Below are positions 20,397-32,640 of a stretch of 64,000 nucleotides of DNA, piece after piece (the stretch's first letter is position 1; every line of letters starts with the position of its first letter). Below the pieces are notes generated by a model. The model was not told where the DNA came from, did not search any database, and was given only the letters and a program-made list of their open reading frames with translations. A program made the translations under genes and the position numbers. Source of the DNA: Spodoptera frugiperda (taxonomy: Eukaryota; Arthropoda; Insecta; Lepidoptera; Noctuidae); assembly GCF_023101765.2 (NCBI RefSeq), contig NC_064237.1, positions 1,922,001-1,986,000 of the forward strand, in the 5' to 3' direction.

Positions 20397-20984
20397 GTAA
20401 ATAAAACTATTTAAAATAGATTGACTATTTTGATTTTAAGTATCTGTATTATACACACGACTCCAGAGCTCTTGGTAAGTATGGTTCAAAGTTAAAATGC
20501 ACACCAAGCTTAAATTACAAACCTGTAGAAATATAAAATTATTAAATATTATCAAGAAGAAATCCACTTAAACAAAATATTTAAACTAGATCTTCACAGC
20601 ACCTACATTACAGTAAAATAAAACTACGCGCCATAAGTGGCAGTTAAACTATTCTCATTTCCACCGCATAATACGTGCGAGCGAGACGCACATATAGGTA
20701 ATGACAAGGAAGAAAGGTTTCATTATGTCGTACTTTATCTGAACGTGTTATAAATTGAGGTTCGCTCCGTTAACGGTGGCCGAGGAGGAAACGAAGATCG
20801 CCATTGTGGTGAAACGAGGTTTGGTTTAAGAATTAGTAATAGTTTTGGCTCCACGAGCTTTGTAAGAATTATTTATTCATTACAAACTTAATCCTTAAAG
20901 TAAAACATAGTACCGTATTTGTTATAAGAAATAAGTGATTAAGCATTTGCTATGGGAATAAAAATACTAACTTGCACCAACCGC

Positions 20985-21290
20985 TTTTTTATGGTACTTA
21001 AAGTCCGTAAACGAGCAAATGGATCAACTAATGGTAAGCAATCGCCGCCGCCCATAGACACCTGAAACATACAAGTGCGTTGCCGACTTCTTGGGAGTTA
21101 GGTATACATATATGGGGTGTTGAGCAATCAGGGATTAGGAAAATTGAGAAGGGGTAATTACTCACTCACACAACGAAACACAACGCTAGCGTTGTTTCAC
21201 GTCGGGTTTCTGCGAAACCGTGGTACCACTTTGGTCGAGCCGGCCTATTCGTGCCGAAGCATAGCTCTCATTTTCAGACCCTCTAATTTC
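20985..21290 (+). mobile_element. R2 element, near full length
   Basis: It runs from a TTTTTTATGG head and GTCCGTAAACGAGCAAATGG through GCAATCGCCGCCGCCCATAG to ACAACGCTAGCGTTGTTTCA and a GAGCCGGCCTATTCG tail. The small open frame inside it has no coding meaning. Confidence 0.75.
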
Positions 21291-21892
21291 AGGCTTATAG
21301 ATCAAAAAAGCTATTATTGTCAGTAGTTTAATTTGATTTAAAGTTTAAACCTCCTTAATAAAACTTATTTATTAATTATCACCAATTTTAGTCTTATAAT
21401 ATTACACAAATCAGACATACAGTTTGACGGTAAAAATAAACATTATTAACAACTATTTCGAATCGAATCTGAAATTCAATTTGAATCAACAAACACTAGC
21501 GCCGTACATTTCATAAAATAACTTTTATAAACGACACACAGCCATAAATCATAGCTAATATTTTTTGTATACACAATACATATACGCCGTCATACCAAAA
21601 CATACGTAGGTAAATGAAACATTTTTAATATCCAAAGCTCTTTGTAAATAAAACAACATTCCACTATAACTCATGGATTGATATTAAAAAAATATCTGTA
21701 TTTACTTTATTCGAATGTGCTGCAGGCTATTTTTGAAAAAAACTGCGAGTCATTTTATTCTTTATTTCATACATACTAACATGTTACCCAGGTCATTTGT
21801 TTAATTAACAAAACTTCATTATGTTTTATGGTATAAAAAAGTTAATATTTTATAACAAAAAGTTATTTCAAATGTAGCTCAAAATATAAAAT

Positions 21893-22090
21893 AATGATTT
21901 TCCGACCAGGCAATGACATCTAGAATCTCTTGCTTCCCGGAGCTGCGGACTACCTACCGGGTTTACCGGGGCTCCGGCTCGAAAAGCAGGAGTAGGAACG
22001 GAGTGGTTTTTAGTCAGTAAGAGTCTGACACTCCCTCTCGCCTCGCCCAAGGCAGAAGAAGTCATTGGAAGATTTTCTCCCTTAAAAAAG
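21893..22090 (-). mobile_element. R3 element, minus strand
   Basis: GGAGCTGCGGACTACCTACC, GGGGCTCCGGCTCGAAAAGC, GTCAGTAAGAGTCTGACACT and a terminal TTAAAAAA define a well-preserved reverse copy. Confidence 0.75.
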
Positions 22091-22651
22091 AATCTCTTGC
22101 TAGGTAAACATACTTTTAATCATTCGACCAACGACCCTAATTTTATAAGTTACCTTTCCAAAATAATCATAAAATCTATACACACCATTCGTAAAATCAA
22201 TGAACATGTACAAACTTTCATTTCAAAAGTAGAACGAACCAATAAACTTAGCTTTCGTCGCTTAAATAACTTAGTTGTAAACAGTTCCGAAACTGGCCGG
22301 TTGCACGTGCAAACCAATTAATACCTCCAACTCATTAAGTAAAAAGATCTACAAAAAAAAGTAAGAAAAACTAATAAAACTTCTTTGAAAGTTCAACCGC
22401 CCGAGCGGGTCGAAAAGTTAATTAAATGTACGTAGTGAACCTCGTCCGTTTGAGTTTCGAATTAGTATGAAATAGAGTCGTTAAACCATTTTGCTGTGGT
22501 CCTCTTTAGAACCTTTAAAGGACGTCTTTTGGATCTAATCTTGATTATGAAATTGGTTTAATTAAGTAACGGCTTATTGAATTATTTTAGGCTCAAGATG
22601 ATTTTTATTAGGCTTTTAGTTTGACTTTGATTATTTTACTGGAGTGTAGGC

Positions 22652-22812
22652 CATTTTTTTGAAGGGGGAAACCATCCAGTGGCTTCTTCCGCGCTGGGCG
22701 AGGCGAGAGGGGTTGTCAGACCCTTACTGACTAGAAACCACACCGTTCTCCTGCTTTATATGCTTGAGTCCCAGTAACCCAATAGGTAGTCCACAGGGGC
22801 TGGATCTCGTCT
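22652..22812 (+). mobile_element. R3 element copy
   Basis: TTTTTTTGAAGGGGGAAACC, GGGCGAGGCGAGAGG, CCTTACTGACTAGAAACCA and AGGTAGTCCACAGGG match the family in order. Confidence 0.7.
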
Positions 22813-23239
22813 GATAACTCCCTACAACTTTTCGTAGGTCACTAGGTTTATTGCTCTTTATGCGAATTGTTCATTTCATCATACATTTAATTTAAATATC
22901 AAATCCTTCACAAAATAAACCGCTCACTCTGTACAACATTACATACAATATTTCACCCTGACTTTGCCTGAACAGCTGTTATAAATCACAATGCTCTTCG
23001 CACGCATTCACAATTACTGTAATGGCGCATAAAAACGATAATTTCTTAAGAAAATTTTCTTATTTTTCTCGAATGAGGTCACTGGAACGTTGTTTAAATT
23101 ATAATTGGTGGAAAAGTGAGTAATTATAGACTAACATGAAAATATCACACCTTAATTTATTTAGGAGTACATGGTAGACTGACACGAAAATATCACATTT
23201 TACGTTTTTTAGATATAATTATATGGAACTTACAGTTGT

Positions 23240-23335
23240 AGCACGAATGGAGTTTCTTGCTCGTTCTTCTCCTTTCGATGCTTCACTTTGGAACGAGCAC
23301 CTAGCTTCACTGACGGACAGACTATTATTTATTTC
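23240..23335 (+). repeat. Interspersed repeat shared with 58862-58975
   Basis: GAATGGAGTTTCTTGCTCGT, GGAACGAGCACCTAGCTTCA and CTGACGGACAGACTATTATT recur at 58.9 kb in the same orientation. The family is not identified. Confidence 0.65.
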
Positions 23336-23341
23336 TTACTT

Positions 23342-23500
23342 TGTTGACATTGTATACTCACTTTTAGCCATTTGTGTTATACGTCCCATGTAATAGGGGG
23401 TGTCCCTATTGCCATATAGATACATAATACCAGACTCAAATTACTTTAGATCAAAAAAATCCACCACCAATTCTGTGCCCGACTCTGGAATCAAACTCGA
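23342..23500 (-). mobile_element. R4 SINE, minus strand, partial
   Basis: TAGCCATTTGTGTTATACGT, CCCATGTAATAGGGG and CTATTGCCATATAGA are the reverse complement of R4 middle sequence. Confidence 0.6.
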
Positions 23501-23932
23501 AACCAATTATTGTAAACACATTTTATTCAAGAAAATAACAACAAATCTTAATCAAGAAAAGAAAACTCTATAACATATTCATTTAGCAACACAATAAACT
23601 ACCCCAAACTCCCCATAAAACAGGAACTCCTAAAACGATTTAAACGGAGATATTAAAAAAATCCTAGCGACCTTTAACAACATTAAATCCAATTTAATAC
23701 ACGAACAGTGCCCTACAGTCTTGCGTAAAACGGTTATGACCAAACAAATTCGCACTGGCGTTATGACGTCACATATTCGTAAAATGGTCGAGGGGAAAAA
23801 ATATAAGAAACAATCAGCGAGAATTTACAGCTGCTTCAAGTTTAATGTGCCGATCCTGCGCTGTTATAATGACTCACGGTAGCCAGCGGTGTAAGTGAGG
23901 AGAGCGAGCGATTTGATAACATGAATAATTGA

Positions 23933-24082
23933 CCTTAGTGTGAGTTTGCTTTACGTTAAACGAAAATGAAATGAGAGCGCGTTCGGTGGTCTTATTGGCC
24001 GGCGCAAGTGAATCAACTAATCAGAGCGCCGAAAACGCTCTCGTTTTGTTTTTATTCAACTTAAATCAAACTCATACTAAGG
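23933..24082. mobile_element. R8 palindromic MITE
   Basis: CCTTAGTGTGAGTTTGCTTT and AATCAAACTCATACTAAGG form terminal inverted repeats. The core holds GCGCGTTCGG and GAGCGCCGAAAACGC. This is the uninterrupted form of the element at 14355. Confidence 0.75.
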
Positions 24083-24199
24083 GATGTACATGCATTTTAA
24101 TGACGATATTCTAAATTCTCGAAGTAATTCCAAACCTAAGTCTACTATAATAATGAGCTATCATCAGCGATATTTTTGAACCAATTTGAGTTTTAAACC

Positions 24200-24335
24200 G
24201 TCAAGAAAAGAGCGTATGTTTTTAAAGGGCCAGCAACACACTTGTCTGCTCTGGTATTGCGGGTGTCTATGAGTGGCACTGTTCGCTTACCATCAGGTGA
24301 TATGTTTACCTCCTATTCCTCCTATTTTCTGGTAC
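24200..24335 (-). mobile_element. R2 subfamily with ...CTTGAAGGTT-type end, minus strand
   Basis: CAAGAAAAGAGCGTATGTTT, GGGCCAGCAACACACTTGTC and TTCGCTTACCATCAGGTGAT match the copies at 44145-44280 and 46912-47052. On the minus strand its head is that of R2 but its tail differs. Confidence 0.65.
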
Positions 24336-24584
24336 CTATTCAAGTTAATTATACCTCTGTATACTATGTGGTCACTTAGGTATGGCTGGCGCTTGGTCAA
24401 TTGGTAAATGCAACTGCCGAGCTATAATTATCTTGTCTTTAGTAGCTTGCATCTGGCGTTTGATTACTGTCAACAGCAAGGTTGCAGTCAGCACAATAAC
24501 TAGGAGTACGCAATTATGTTCCATATGGCAATTTACTCTGCTCTGGCTATTACATAGAACTCATTAAAAGTAGCTATAGCAACG

Positions 24585-24775
24585 TCACGCCTTTTATCCC
24601 GGCAGGTGCTCATTACGACACGTAATGCCGCTGTACAAAGTGCACCCACTTTTCAGCATTTGTGTTATAAGTCCCATGGTGAGCCTATTGCCATATACTG
24701 GACACAATTCCAGACTCCGTGTACTACTGAGAAATTTTCGAAAAACCGAAAATACTTAATCTAGAAGAAGCTGCA
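24585..24775 (-). mobile_element. R4 SINE, minus strand
   Basis: ACGTCACGCCTTTTATCCC, ACGACACGTAATGCCGCTGT, TTTGTGTTATAAGTCCCATG and CCATATACTGGACACAATTC are in the expected reverse order. The tRNA-like head is missing. Confidence 0.7.
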
Positions 24776-25374
24776 AAAAATGTGCTTACCCCTTCGGGAA
24801 ATAAATGGTATAATGTTAAAACTAATTTTAATAACGATACGTTCTCATCGCGAAACTCTCACGCCAAACACCACATCCTGTAACAATACAGGGTGCTCGT
24901 AAAAAATGCTCTAAACATCCAACTCAGGCCGTAAACGTGAATAAACGTCTACGTTGTTACGTTGAATAGTAAACCTACCTCCAGGTGTTTGTTCAGCACT
25001 GAATATTCATGAATTGTAAACTTCAGGCGATAAATTCGTTATGTCTTATCGTTTATCTGTTCCTAATAAAGCTTGAGATTGTAAACACTTTGTTGTTTTA
25101 CCAACTTGTAGAATTTCTTCTGAAAACTTCGGCCAGTTTTAAGTCTGCGAGCTAAATTTCGTTTCGGAGTGCTTTAGGCTGTATTATAAATGAATCACTT
25201 TTAATATTGTTCCGTTAGTCTGGAGTTGAGATATTTTGTTTAGATGCTTGCTTGAACAAAAATCTTTTTTTAGTCTGGGCTTCGTAATAAAATTTCGTTC
25301 CTCATAACCGTCAAAATAAGTCTTTGCCTAGTCACAATCTTAGGACGAACATCAATACCAACATTACCATCCCA

Positions 25375-25545
25375 AGACATTTCCATACCCGACCCGGAGT
25401 TGTGGACTGCCTTGCAGCTTATCGGGACTCCGGCTAAAAGAGTATGAGTATTTTTTAGTCATTAGGAGTCTGTCAATGCCTCTCGCCTTACCCGAGGCGC
25501 AAAAAGTCACTGGATGACGATATCTCAGGTCGGGTTTATCAGAGA
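25375..25545 (-). mobile_element. R3 element, minus strand, degenerate
   Basis: CCGGAGTTGTGGACTGCCTT, CGGGACTCCGGCT, AGTCTGTCAATGCCTCTCGC and AAAAAGTCACTGGATGA correspond to R3 read backwards. Confidence 0.6.
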
Positions 25546-26044
25546 GCACTACTCTCTGTCGAATACTTAGTCTTAGTCGGCTCTTCTAGCACCCACGAGG
25601 TGAGGAAAGATGATCACAAATATGTATTCTTTTTCACTATCACTACATCACTGGCCCTCAGAGATCACTTTGACTACTAAAAACTCAAGACAAGTTGCAC
25701 CCAGCTCAAAGCACATAGTTTATTACGCACTTCGTTCTAAAACGCTCCTGTCCCTTATTTTACAGCTTCTTTATAGCCGCCCTTAGGAATTAAATCTTCA
25801 GTTTTATTTTACACTCCAATATATTAAGTTTAGTATACTACCTTCTACTAAACCTTTTGTCTGCGTCACTGTTCAACTTCTATTAGCTACGTAATTTTTG
25901 TCTATAAACTTTATTGGATCATTTGTTTTATTGACTGGCCTTTTATAATGATGAGCTGTATGTTTAGGAGACTTTTCTTTTATTGTCAAATAATATAATT
26001 ACAAACGAGTATTTACTCCTGTTATCAATTTGGTTGACACTTTT

Positions 26045-26190
26045 TAGAGGTATGAAAATTATCTAATGGTTTCTCCCGTTATATGCGAGGCGAAATGAAG
26101 TGTCAAACTCTTACTGACTAAAAATCGCCCTATTCCTACTCCTACTTTTTTGAGGCGAAGCCCGGAAACCCGCTAGGCAGTCTGCAGCAA
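26045..26190 (+). mobile_element. R3 element, degenerate
   Basis: AATTATCTAATGGTTTCTCC, GCGAGGCGAAATGAAGTGTC, TTACTGACTAAAAATCGCCC and CTAGGCAGTCTGCAG follow the R3 order. Confidence 0.6.
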
Positions 26191-26639
26191 ATGGTTTGAC
26201 ACTACATTGCACTTCGGAACACCTTGTAGTCAAGAGTCTGTTACATTTCTGACCATTGTGTCAACAACACAATATTGGTGACTAACAACTTATCGATAAC
26301 CCACTTCACATATAATAAGTTAACTTTCAAGTGTAAACATGACAACTATAAATTGTAATATTAAAAACAATAATTATAAAAACCACAGTGGAAGCATTAA
26401 TAATTCTCGAACACCAATAAATAAGGTTAACTGTCACCTAACACCAAAGTCCTTGAACAAAAAAAATATATTATCCGTACGAGGAGCCCAGTAATCCGGA
26501 CTAAACTTAACAAATGGCACGGATTCACGATTTCACTCGTAATTAAAATAAATTCTGCAGCTCCGACTAATCCCTACACAGGGTGTTTGCTTATTCACAT
26601 GGTGTTGTAGTTATTTTCAGCTTGTTCCGCTCGGATTAG

Positions 26640-26790
26640 CGTTAAGCTTCACTAATTGGAGCCGCGCAGTTTCGGTGGCAGGTGTAGGGACCGACTGACG
26701 GAGTCCTATAGAATCGATATAAATGCTCTGTTACGAGTTCTTGTTGCGCTTTGCAAGCGGGTTTTTATCGTAAACGAGCGGTTTACGGCA
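26640..26790 (+). promoter_or_regulatory. GC-richer segment with TATA-like box, possible promoter
   Basis: GGAGCCGCGCAGTTTCGGTG, GACCGACTGACGGAGTCC and GATATAAATGCTC (TATA-like near 26718) stand in AT-rich DNA and match no repeat family here. A start of transcription 25-30 bases downstream is conceivable. No coding exon directly follows. Confidence 0.2.
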
Positions 26791-27516
26791 CTCGATTTTT
26801 TGTGACTTTTTTTCAACATCCTATAGCAGTTTTTTTTTTTGAATATGTGAAGTTAATGGCAGATTTGCAGGTAGTTCTGTTCATAAAAGAAGATTAAGCA
26901 TTGAATTAAACTGACTTGGAAACTGTTAATTGTGTGTTAAACGTGCTAATCGTGCACTACTAATTAGGTTATCGAACATTGATTAAATGTGCTACAACTG
27001 AGAATTCCATAATCGAGATATAATTTCCTCATAAACAACAACAAAACTCATTCATCTGTGAAGTACAATCAACACTTTAATAAATCAACACTATTTTTTA
27101 TGAGAAAAACAGTCAAGAATATTCCTTACATTCCTTACTTTTGCAAATTTTTCGAAGAATTTTTAAATTCAATTTTACAGCGTTGATTCTTGACTTTTCC
27201 CAGAAACGTGGGAATAATGGAGGCTTGTGTACGTAATAGTATGTGCAAAATAATTCGTGGAAATTTATTCTGGGAAATATTTAAATAACGTAAAATATCC
27301 GATAATATTTAAAATTCAATTTTTATATTCTTTAAAGTCGAAAAGAAAATGGCTGAGGGACAATAAAAATAATATGATTGAATTATTACAAAGGCTGGTA
27401 AATGTGTCTTTCAGAACGTGTTTAACTTAGGTTTACCTCTTATTACATAGGACTCATAACTTGACTGGTGAAAATTAATATTACATAATCATATGGTATT
27501 ATGCACGTCTATCTAA

Positions 27517-27838
27517 GGTTGCCTTTCCACCAGAGATGTGATCATATTCATTAGTACATATAGCTTAGCACTGATGGAAACGGACTCAGCTAAGCTATGT
27601 TTTTTAAATGGAAAGATGCGTTCTATGGATGTGTGCTATGAATGGCTTTCCTACTATCGATACATCGCAAACTCGATCTGCGCATCTTCCTCTTACAGCT
27701 ACTTTGTGGAGGCGCATCTTCGTAACACAGCTACATAGCTTAGTATGGAAACAGTGGAAACGGAGACATAGTTTCACAGTTTAACTATTACATCTTCATA
27801 GCATAGCTACATAGAACATCTCTGGTGGAAAAGCACCC
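27517..27838. mobile_element. R6 terminal-inverted-repeat MITE, complete
   Basis: GCCTTTCCACCAGAGATGTG at the left mirrors CATCTCTGGTGGAAAAGCAC at the right. Subterminal GCTTAGCACTGATGGAAACG and its mirror TAGCTTAGTATGGAAACAG are also inverted. Copies lie at 41110-41292 and 42293-42627. The open frame inside is without coding meaning. Confidence 0.75.
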
Positions 27839-28013
27839 TCATTCTATGTGGATTAAAATATACATTTCATACACGTACCTAAATACTCAACATTCGAAAT
27901 ACAAAACATGAGCAATAGTCCAAAAAGTCTGCCCTACGAGTACGTGCTGGCTGGTAATAAATCGCTACAAGCGCTCCAACTATTTGTCAATTAACTTCGC
28001 GCGGCCACGCAAC

Positions 28014-28082
28014 ATGTCTGCCGCATTCACGACTGTTGCATTCAACAAAAAGTATGCAGCGTCCGTCAAATTGCTGTCGCAG
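28014..28082 (+). CDS. Candidate short first coding exon, unknown gene
   Basis: ATGTCTGCCGCATTC in a good start context (CGCAACATG) opens 23 codons reading MSAAFTTVAFNKKYAASVKL then LSQ, ending exactly at CAG|GTAGTG, a fair donor in phase 0. The stretch is GC-richer than its flanks and matches no repeat seen here. It is too short for a firm call, and no downstream exon was identified. Confidence 0.25.
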
Positions 28083-28382
28083 GTAGTGGTCTGTTTTGAA
28101 AAGAATGTATATCGCATAGTTGCTGTTGTGGGACTTTTGGTAGAGTGAGTTGAACAGCTCAGATTATTAATATGAACTTTAATTAAGAATTTAACGTATT
28201 TTTGTTAGAGCCATTAACAATAAATAGTTAGAGAAAGAAAAGAAATGTCAAGATATTTTCCAAAAAAAAATTATAGGCAAAAAGATATCCAAAAGAAAGG
28301 CTAACTAGAACTAAAAATATAAGCGTTCAGCTGTCCAAACACTAAACGCATACTACTCTAATAAAATAGAAGAAGACAATGT

Positions 28383-28685
28383 CTTTTATGGTATACCGGT
28401 TGTGAACGAACAAGCGGATCACTTAATGGTAAGCAATCGGCGTTGCCCTTGGACAACTGAAATATCAAAGGCGTTACAAGTGGAAAATGGGGGTTAAGAA
28501 TTTAAGACATGTTAGGGAATCGGAGATTGAGAAGAGGGGTAATTGCGCCACTGGTAACCTCACTAATACTATGAAATACAACGCAAGCGTTGTTTCACGT
28601 CACTTTTCTATGAGGCCGTGGTATCACTCCAGTCGAGCCGACCCATTCGTTGCGAAGCATGGCTCTCCCACACTTAAAAATACGT
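28383..28685 (+). mobile_element. R2 element, near full length
   Basis: TTTTATGGTATACCGG, GGATCACTTAATGGTAAGCA, ACAACGCAAGCGTTGTTTCA, GAGGCCGTGGTATCACTCC and GCATGGCTCTCCCACAC follow the family order. Confidence 0.75.
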
Positions 28686-29067
28686 CTTAAGAAATTTTAC
28701 TTTTCTTCCGACTCCTTCGCTTACAAAGGCACCCCACCTTCTATTACACCTCCGAACAAGCATTTAGTATCGCTAACATAATTAAATTTCGTAATTTACA
28801 ACGATCATTCCCGTTAAACAATATCAAAATTTCAATCTTCCCAAATCAATATGTAACAACGACGTGTATTGGTGATTATAATTAATATTCATTACTATCT
28901 TACCCTGTTATTAAATTTGCGATTCGATATTAGGTATACAGAGATGATCTTTGGCATTTAAATGGGGGCTAATGTTGTGTTGTATCTATTTGAAACTACG
29001 CATACAATGCCTGTTCGAAACGTTCGCGCGTGTCGATTAGCGTCTAAAGGTGATAGTGTATTTTAAG

Positions 29068-29240
29068 ATCCGGAGCTGCGGACTACCTAGCGGGTTTACC
29101 GGGGCTCCGACTCGAAAAGTAGAAGTAGGAACGTGGTGAGTTTTAGTCATTAAGAGTCTGATACTTCCTCTCGCCGTTCCTAAAGCGGGAGGGCAAAGCG
29201 GGAAAAGCCACTGGATGATTTTTCCACCTCAAAAATAATG
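29068..29240 (-). mobile_element. R3 element, minus strand
   Basis: CCGGAGCTGCGGACTACCTA, GGGGCTCCGACTCGAAAAGT, AGTCTGATACTTCCTCTCGC and CCACTGGATGATTTTTCC are in reverse order. A small insertion of GGGAGGGCAAAGC sits in the Lep-type GGGCGAGG region. Confidence 0.7.
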
Positions 29241-29734
29241 TATTTTATGGTCTAGCTTAGTAACCCTATGGGATATTTGGTTATAATATGAGTGAAATTG
29301 TGACATGCAAGCTGATTAAATTAATACGACTAATACGCCTTCCTATATCATCTTGTGAGACTATCAACAAAAGACTAAAACATATCAAAAAATAAAAGCC
29401 AGAAAATTTCATATAACAACCAAACTTCCCCATACAATAGTTATTTAAAAAAAACAACAAATGGTTTAGTATAACTTGTCTCATTAACCCCATGCTATTC
29501 ACTCGTCAAAAAGTGATCATGGCATCGTTTACAGGTAGAACCAAACTCGCTAAAAGAATATCATTATAAAGATTAATACGAAAATAATTGGCTTGAAACG
29601 AAGCTCTGATTACTAGAATGTTCTGGAGTTAAATTTCATTGTGTACTTAAGGTGGTGATTAGATTATTATTGTCGTGTAGGATGTAAAACTGTGCCTTTT
29701 CTTCAAAAGCTCAGTAGAATTGTAATGTACTTTT

Positions 29735-29890
29735 TTGAGGACATAAAATCATCCAATGTCTTCTCCCATCTTGGGTGACGCGAGATCCTTTTCGCATCAC
29801 CGTGCCAGACTCTTCCTGACTTAAAGCCATCCCGTTCCTATCCCTGGTTTTCGATCCCCTGCAACCCGTAAGATCTTCCGTGGATCTGGA
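29735..29890 (+). mobile_element. R3 element, diverged
   Basis: AAAATCATCCAATGTCTTCT, CTTGGGTGACGCGAG and CCCGTTCCTATCCCTGGTTT follow the family order, with an insertion of CATCACCGTGCC. Confidence 0.6.
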
Positions 29891-31650
29891 TATAGAAAAA
29901 AGTTGTAGTGAAAACTTATGACCTGGTCTTACAAAAACTCACAATTTTTTATTTATATGTCACATTCCGTTACATGAGGCACAATTTACTATATTCTCTT
30001 CTAAATTTCGGAAAATCAAATTCATTTCTTATGAATAAAAAATGAATAAATGACGTCTTCAATGGACTTTAACTCTTAAAACCCACTTAGTATCTTGCTA
30101 GCTGAAGTTGCTGCCTACTTCAACAAAGCAGACGGCTAGAGGTACCAACTCAAGTGACAATCTCTCTGTTAGTCGGAACAACTTTGAGTGACTTCGGTTT
30201 TCCCAAAATTCCTTGGTTCGGTTACGTCTACAATGCAGTCTGGGTTGAAAACTGATGACTAAGCTATTCAATACTTTACTTGAGTCTTTACGGTACTTAC
30301 CTTGGTTCCTTATGGAATTCTTTGTATTGCACATGTTTTGTAATACGCTAACGTAATTGTATATTTAGTCAATTCGGTCTCACAATCTAATCATTAAGAA
30401 GTTCAGTTTTAAAATTACAACTAGAAGTAATAGATCTAAAGAATAAGGTTTTAAATTAAACTTTCAATGGTTTTATTGTGTTTTCAAACTAATTTTAAAC
30501 TTCATTCTCAAGGGAATTACAATCATACAAATTTTTATTTGTTACTTTTTAAAACAGAAACCACTATCTCAATCCATTTTCTACCATAATAACCAAACCA
30601 CAAAATTGTACACCACATGTTTCAAAACACGCCAAACATTTTGAAAATCATGTTTCCACCCCCAATGAACCGCGAGAACGCATCATTGATCATCAGGATT
30701 GACGACAAAGACCCCAGGTGCGTCATTACAGGGCATAAAGAATAATAATTTGGGGTCTATCCTGTGATGGATGCCCCGGCGGTGGACACGTGACAAATCG
30801 CTTTTGGACTTTTTTCGCAAAACGTTTTTAGTAAACAAATATTGTGTTTGGTCGTTTCGACCCCGATTAGGTAGTTTGGGGTTGGCGTAGCTGTGATAGG
30901 GTTTGTTAGTTTTAGTTTGGTGCAATCATTCATGGAACTGTTGGAATGAAGTTTTATGTTTTGCGTTTTATAACATTATTCAATTAATGTAACGAATAAA
31001 GTAGAAATACTAAAAAATATTTGCAGTAATACTTTGTGGGATATGGAAAACTAATCTTAGATCACATGTTCAGTATTAGAACCTATGACTCCGCTAACAA
31101 GACAATCCAATAAACTAAAAATTATTGTTAAAATGTATTACAATTGGGTAGTTTCCTCAGTCAAAAATAAATTATTTCAACTTTACAATACAATTTTTTT
31201 TTTTAATAAATCACAATTTAATGATCAACTTCCTTTTCGATTTTTTCTAGCTAATTTTTTAGAAATAGGTCTCCCATTTGACGTAAAAATCTCGTAACAC
31301 ACGATTCCATACAAAATTCTTAGAAAATAGGAAGAAAATATTGACGTTTCGATAAAAGTATTGAATTTGACTAGTAGGAAACTAGCGTATTCACTCACGA
31401 TACTGTGGACAATCGTAACTAGTTCAGTTTGATATTAGACAGTGAGTTGACAGCCCTGTCCACTGCCCAGCCGTGTGGGTATTCGCACACCACGGTTTAA
31501 TTAAAACAGCACATCAACGAGGCCATAAAGCTAAAATTTAATATCAACCGCAATAATTGCAATTAGTTGCTCAACTGTAATTATTTTTATGTAAATATTC
31601 CGCATTATTGTCATTATAAAATAATGCATTTTTATAACGATATTTTTTTT
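29891..31650. other. Unannotated AT-rich DNA with one GC-richer island
   Basis: No repeat family from this window is recognised. The part at 30660-30930 is GC-richer, carries a CACGTG E-box in GGACACGTGACAAA, and has an 80-codon open frame on the minus strand that I do not believe to be coding. Elsewhere nothing is seen. Confidence 0.4.
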
Positions 31651-31653
31651 ATA

Positions 31654-31912
31654 ATGACTGTCTCGTTGGTCGAGTGGTTGCAATGCGATTGTCGGACAAG
31701 GGGTCTCAGGTTAGATTTCCAAGGTATTACTGGGTTTTTTCGGTTTTCTGAAAATTTCACAGTAGTAGCACAGAGTCTGGAATTATGCCCAGTATTTGGC
31801 AATAGGCTCAACCCTTATTACATGGGACTTATAACACAAATGGTTAGAAGTATTACATATATTCACATTGTATAACGGCATTACGTGCCGTAATATGCAC
31901 CTCGGCCTACCT
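31654..31912 (+). mobile_element. R4 tRNA-headed SINE, fullest copy
   Basis: TGGTCGAGTGG at 31667-31677 matches a pol III A box, and GGTTAGATTTCC near 31709 is a degenerate B box. The body reads CCAGTATTTGGCAATAGGCT, CCTTATTACATGGGACTTAT and TTACGTGCCGTAATATGCAC. This is the reference copy for the partial R4 elements. Confidence 0.75.
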
Positions 31913-32484
31913 TTTTAGTTTTCAACATAATAACACACACATAATAAACACACGGTTTGGGACTAAGTGGAAACAAAACAGTAAAGTAACCTTAAGAAAA
32001 GATCTACCTATAAAAATACATTTAATTGTTTCTATATTTGCTCTATAATTCAACATTACCATTATCAAACCTATAAGCCTACCACCATCTAACCATCCTT
32101 AATGCAGACATAAGATCAGTCAGTTCTCCCACATGACTGAATCCTGCCCACTTGAATCAGCTTGAGTTATAATCCTTTTCTGAAGAGCGCATTCCATTCC
32201 CTGTGAAGTGAGGTCCATCTTTACGATGAACGTCATAATGGTTTCCTGATCAAAGGGTTTCCGTAGACGGTAAATCCCTTTGGAAATGCAGCTTAATTAA
32301 TAATCCCCGCTGTATAGCCCGTTCTTTATAAAATTAAAGAGGATTTTTAAAATCTCTTTTGTTGAAGATTTATTTATTTTTGTTGTGAATTCTTATTTTT
32401 GTTTTTGTATTGAATTATTGCTTGTAATTAATAATGTAATTAATATTTACTACATTACTACATTACATTAAGTTATAATTAGTT

Positions 32485-32640
32485 AGAAGCTGGGCAACTA
32501 GCTGGCGTGCATGTAGCGGCTTCGATTCCCACACATAAACTCTTTGTGTGATTCTTAAATTGTTGTTTCTAATCTGGATGTCATGTGTACTTACATGTTT
32601 GTAAACGCACTTACGACACAGGAGAAAATTCACTATTAGT
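32485..32640 (+). mobile_element. R1 SINE, 5'-truncated
   Basis: GCTGGGCAACTAGCTGG, GGCTTCGATTCCCACAC (B box), CTCTTTGTGTGATTC and TTTGTAAACGCACTTACGAC follow R1 order. Confidence 0.7.

Noticed and set aside
30683..30925. 80-codon minus-strand open frame
   Set aside because: It coincides with a GC-richer island, but has no splice sites, no domains and an unlikely composition. Kept only as a possible regulatory island.
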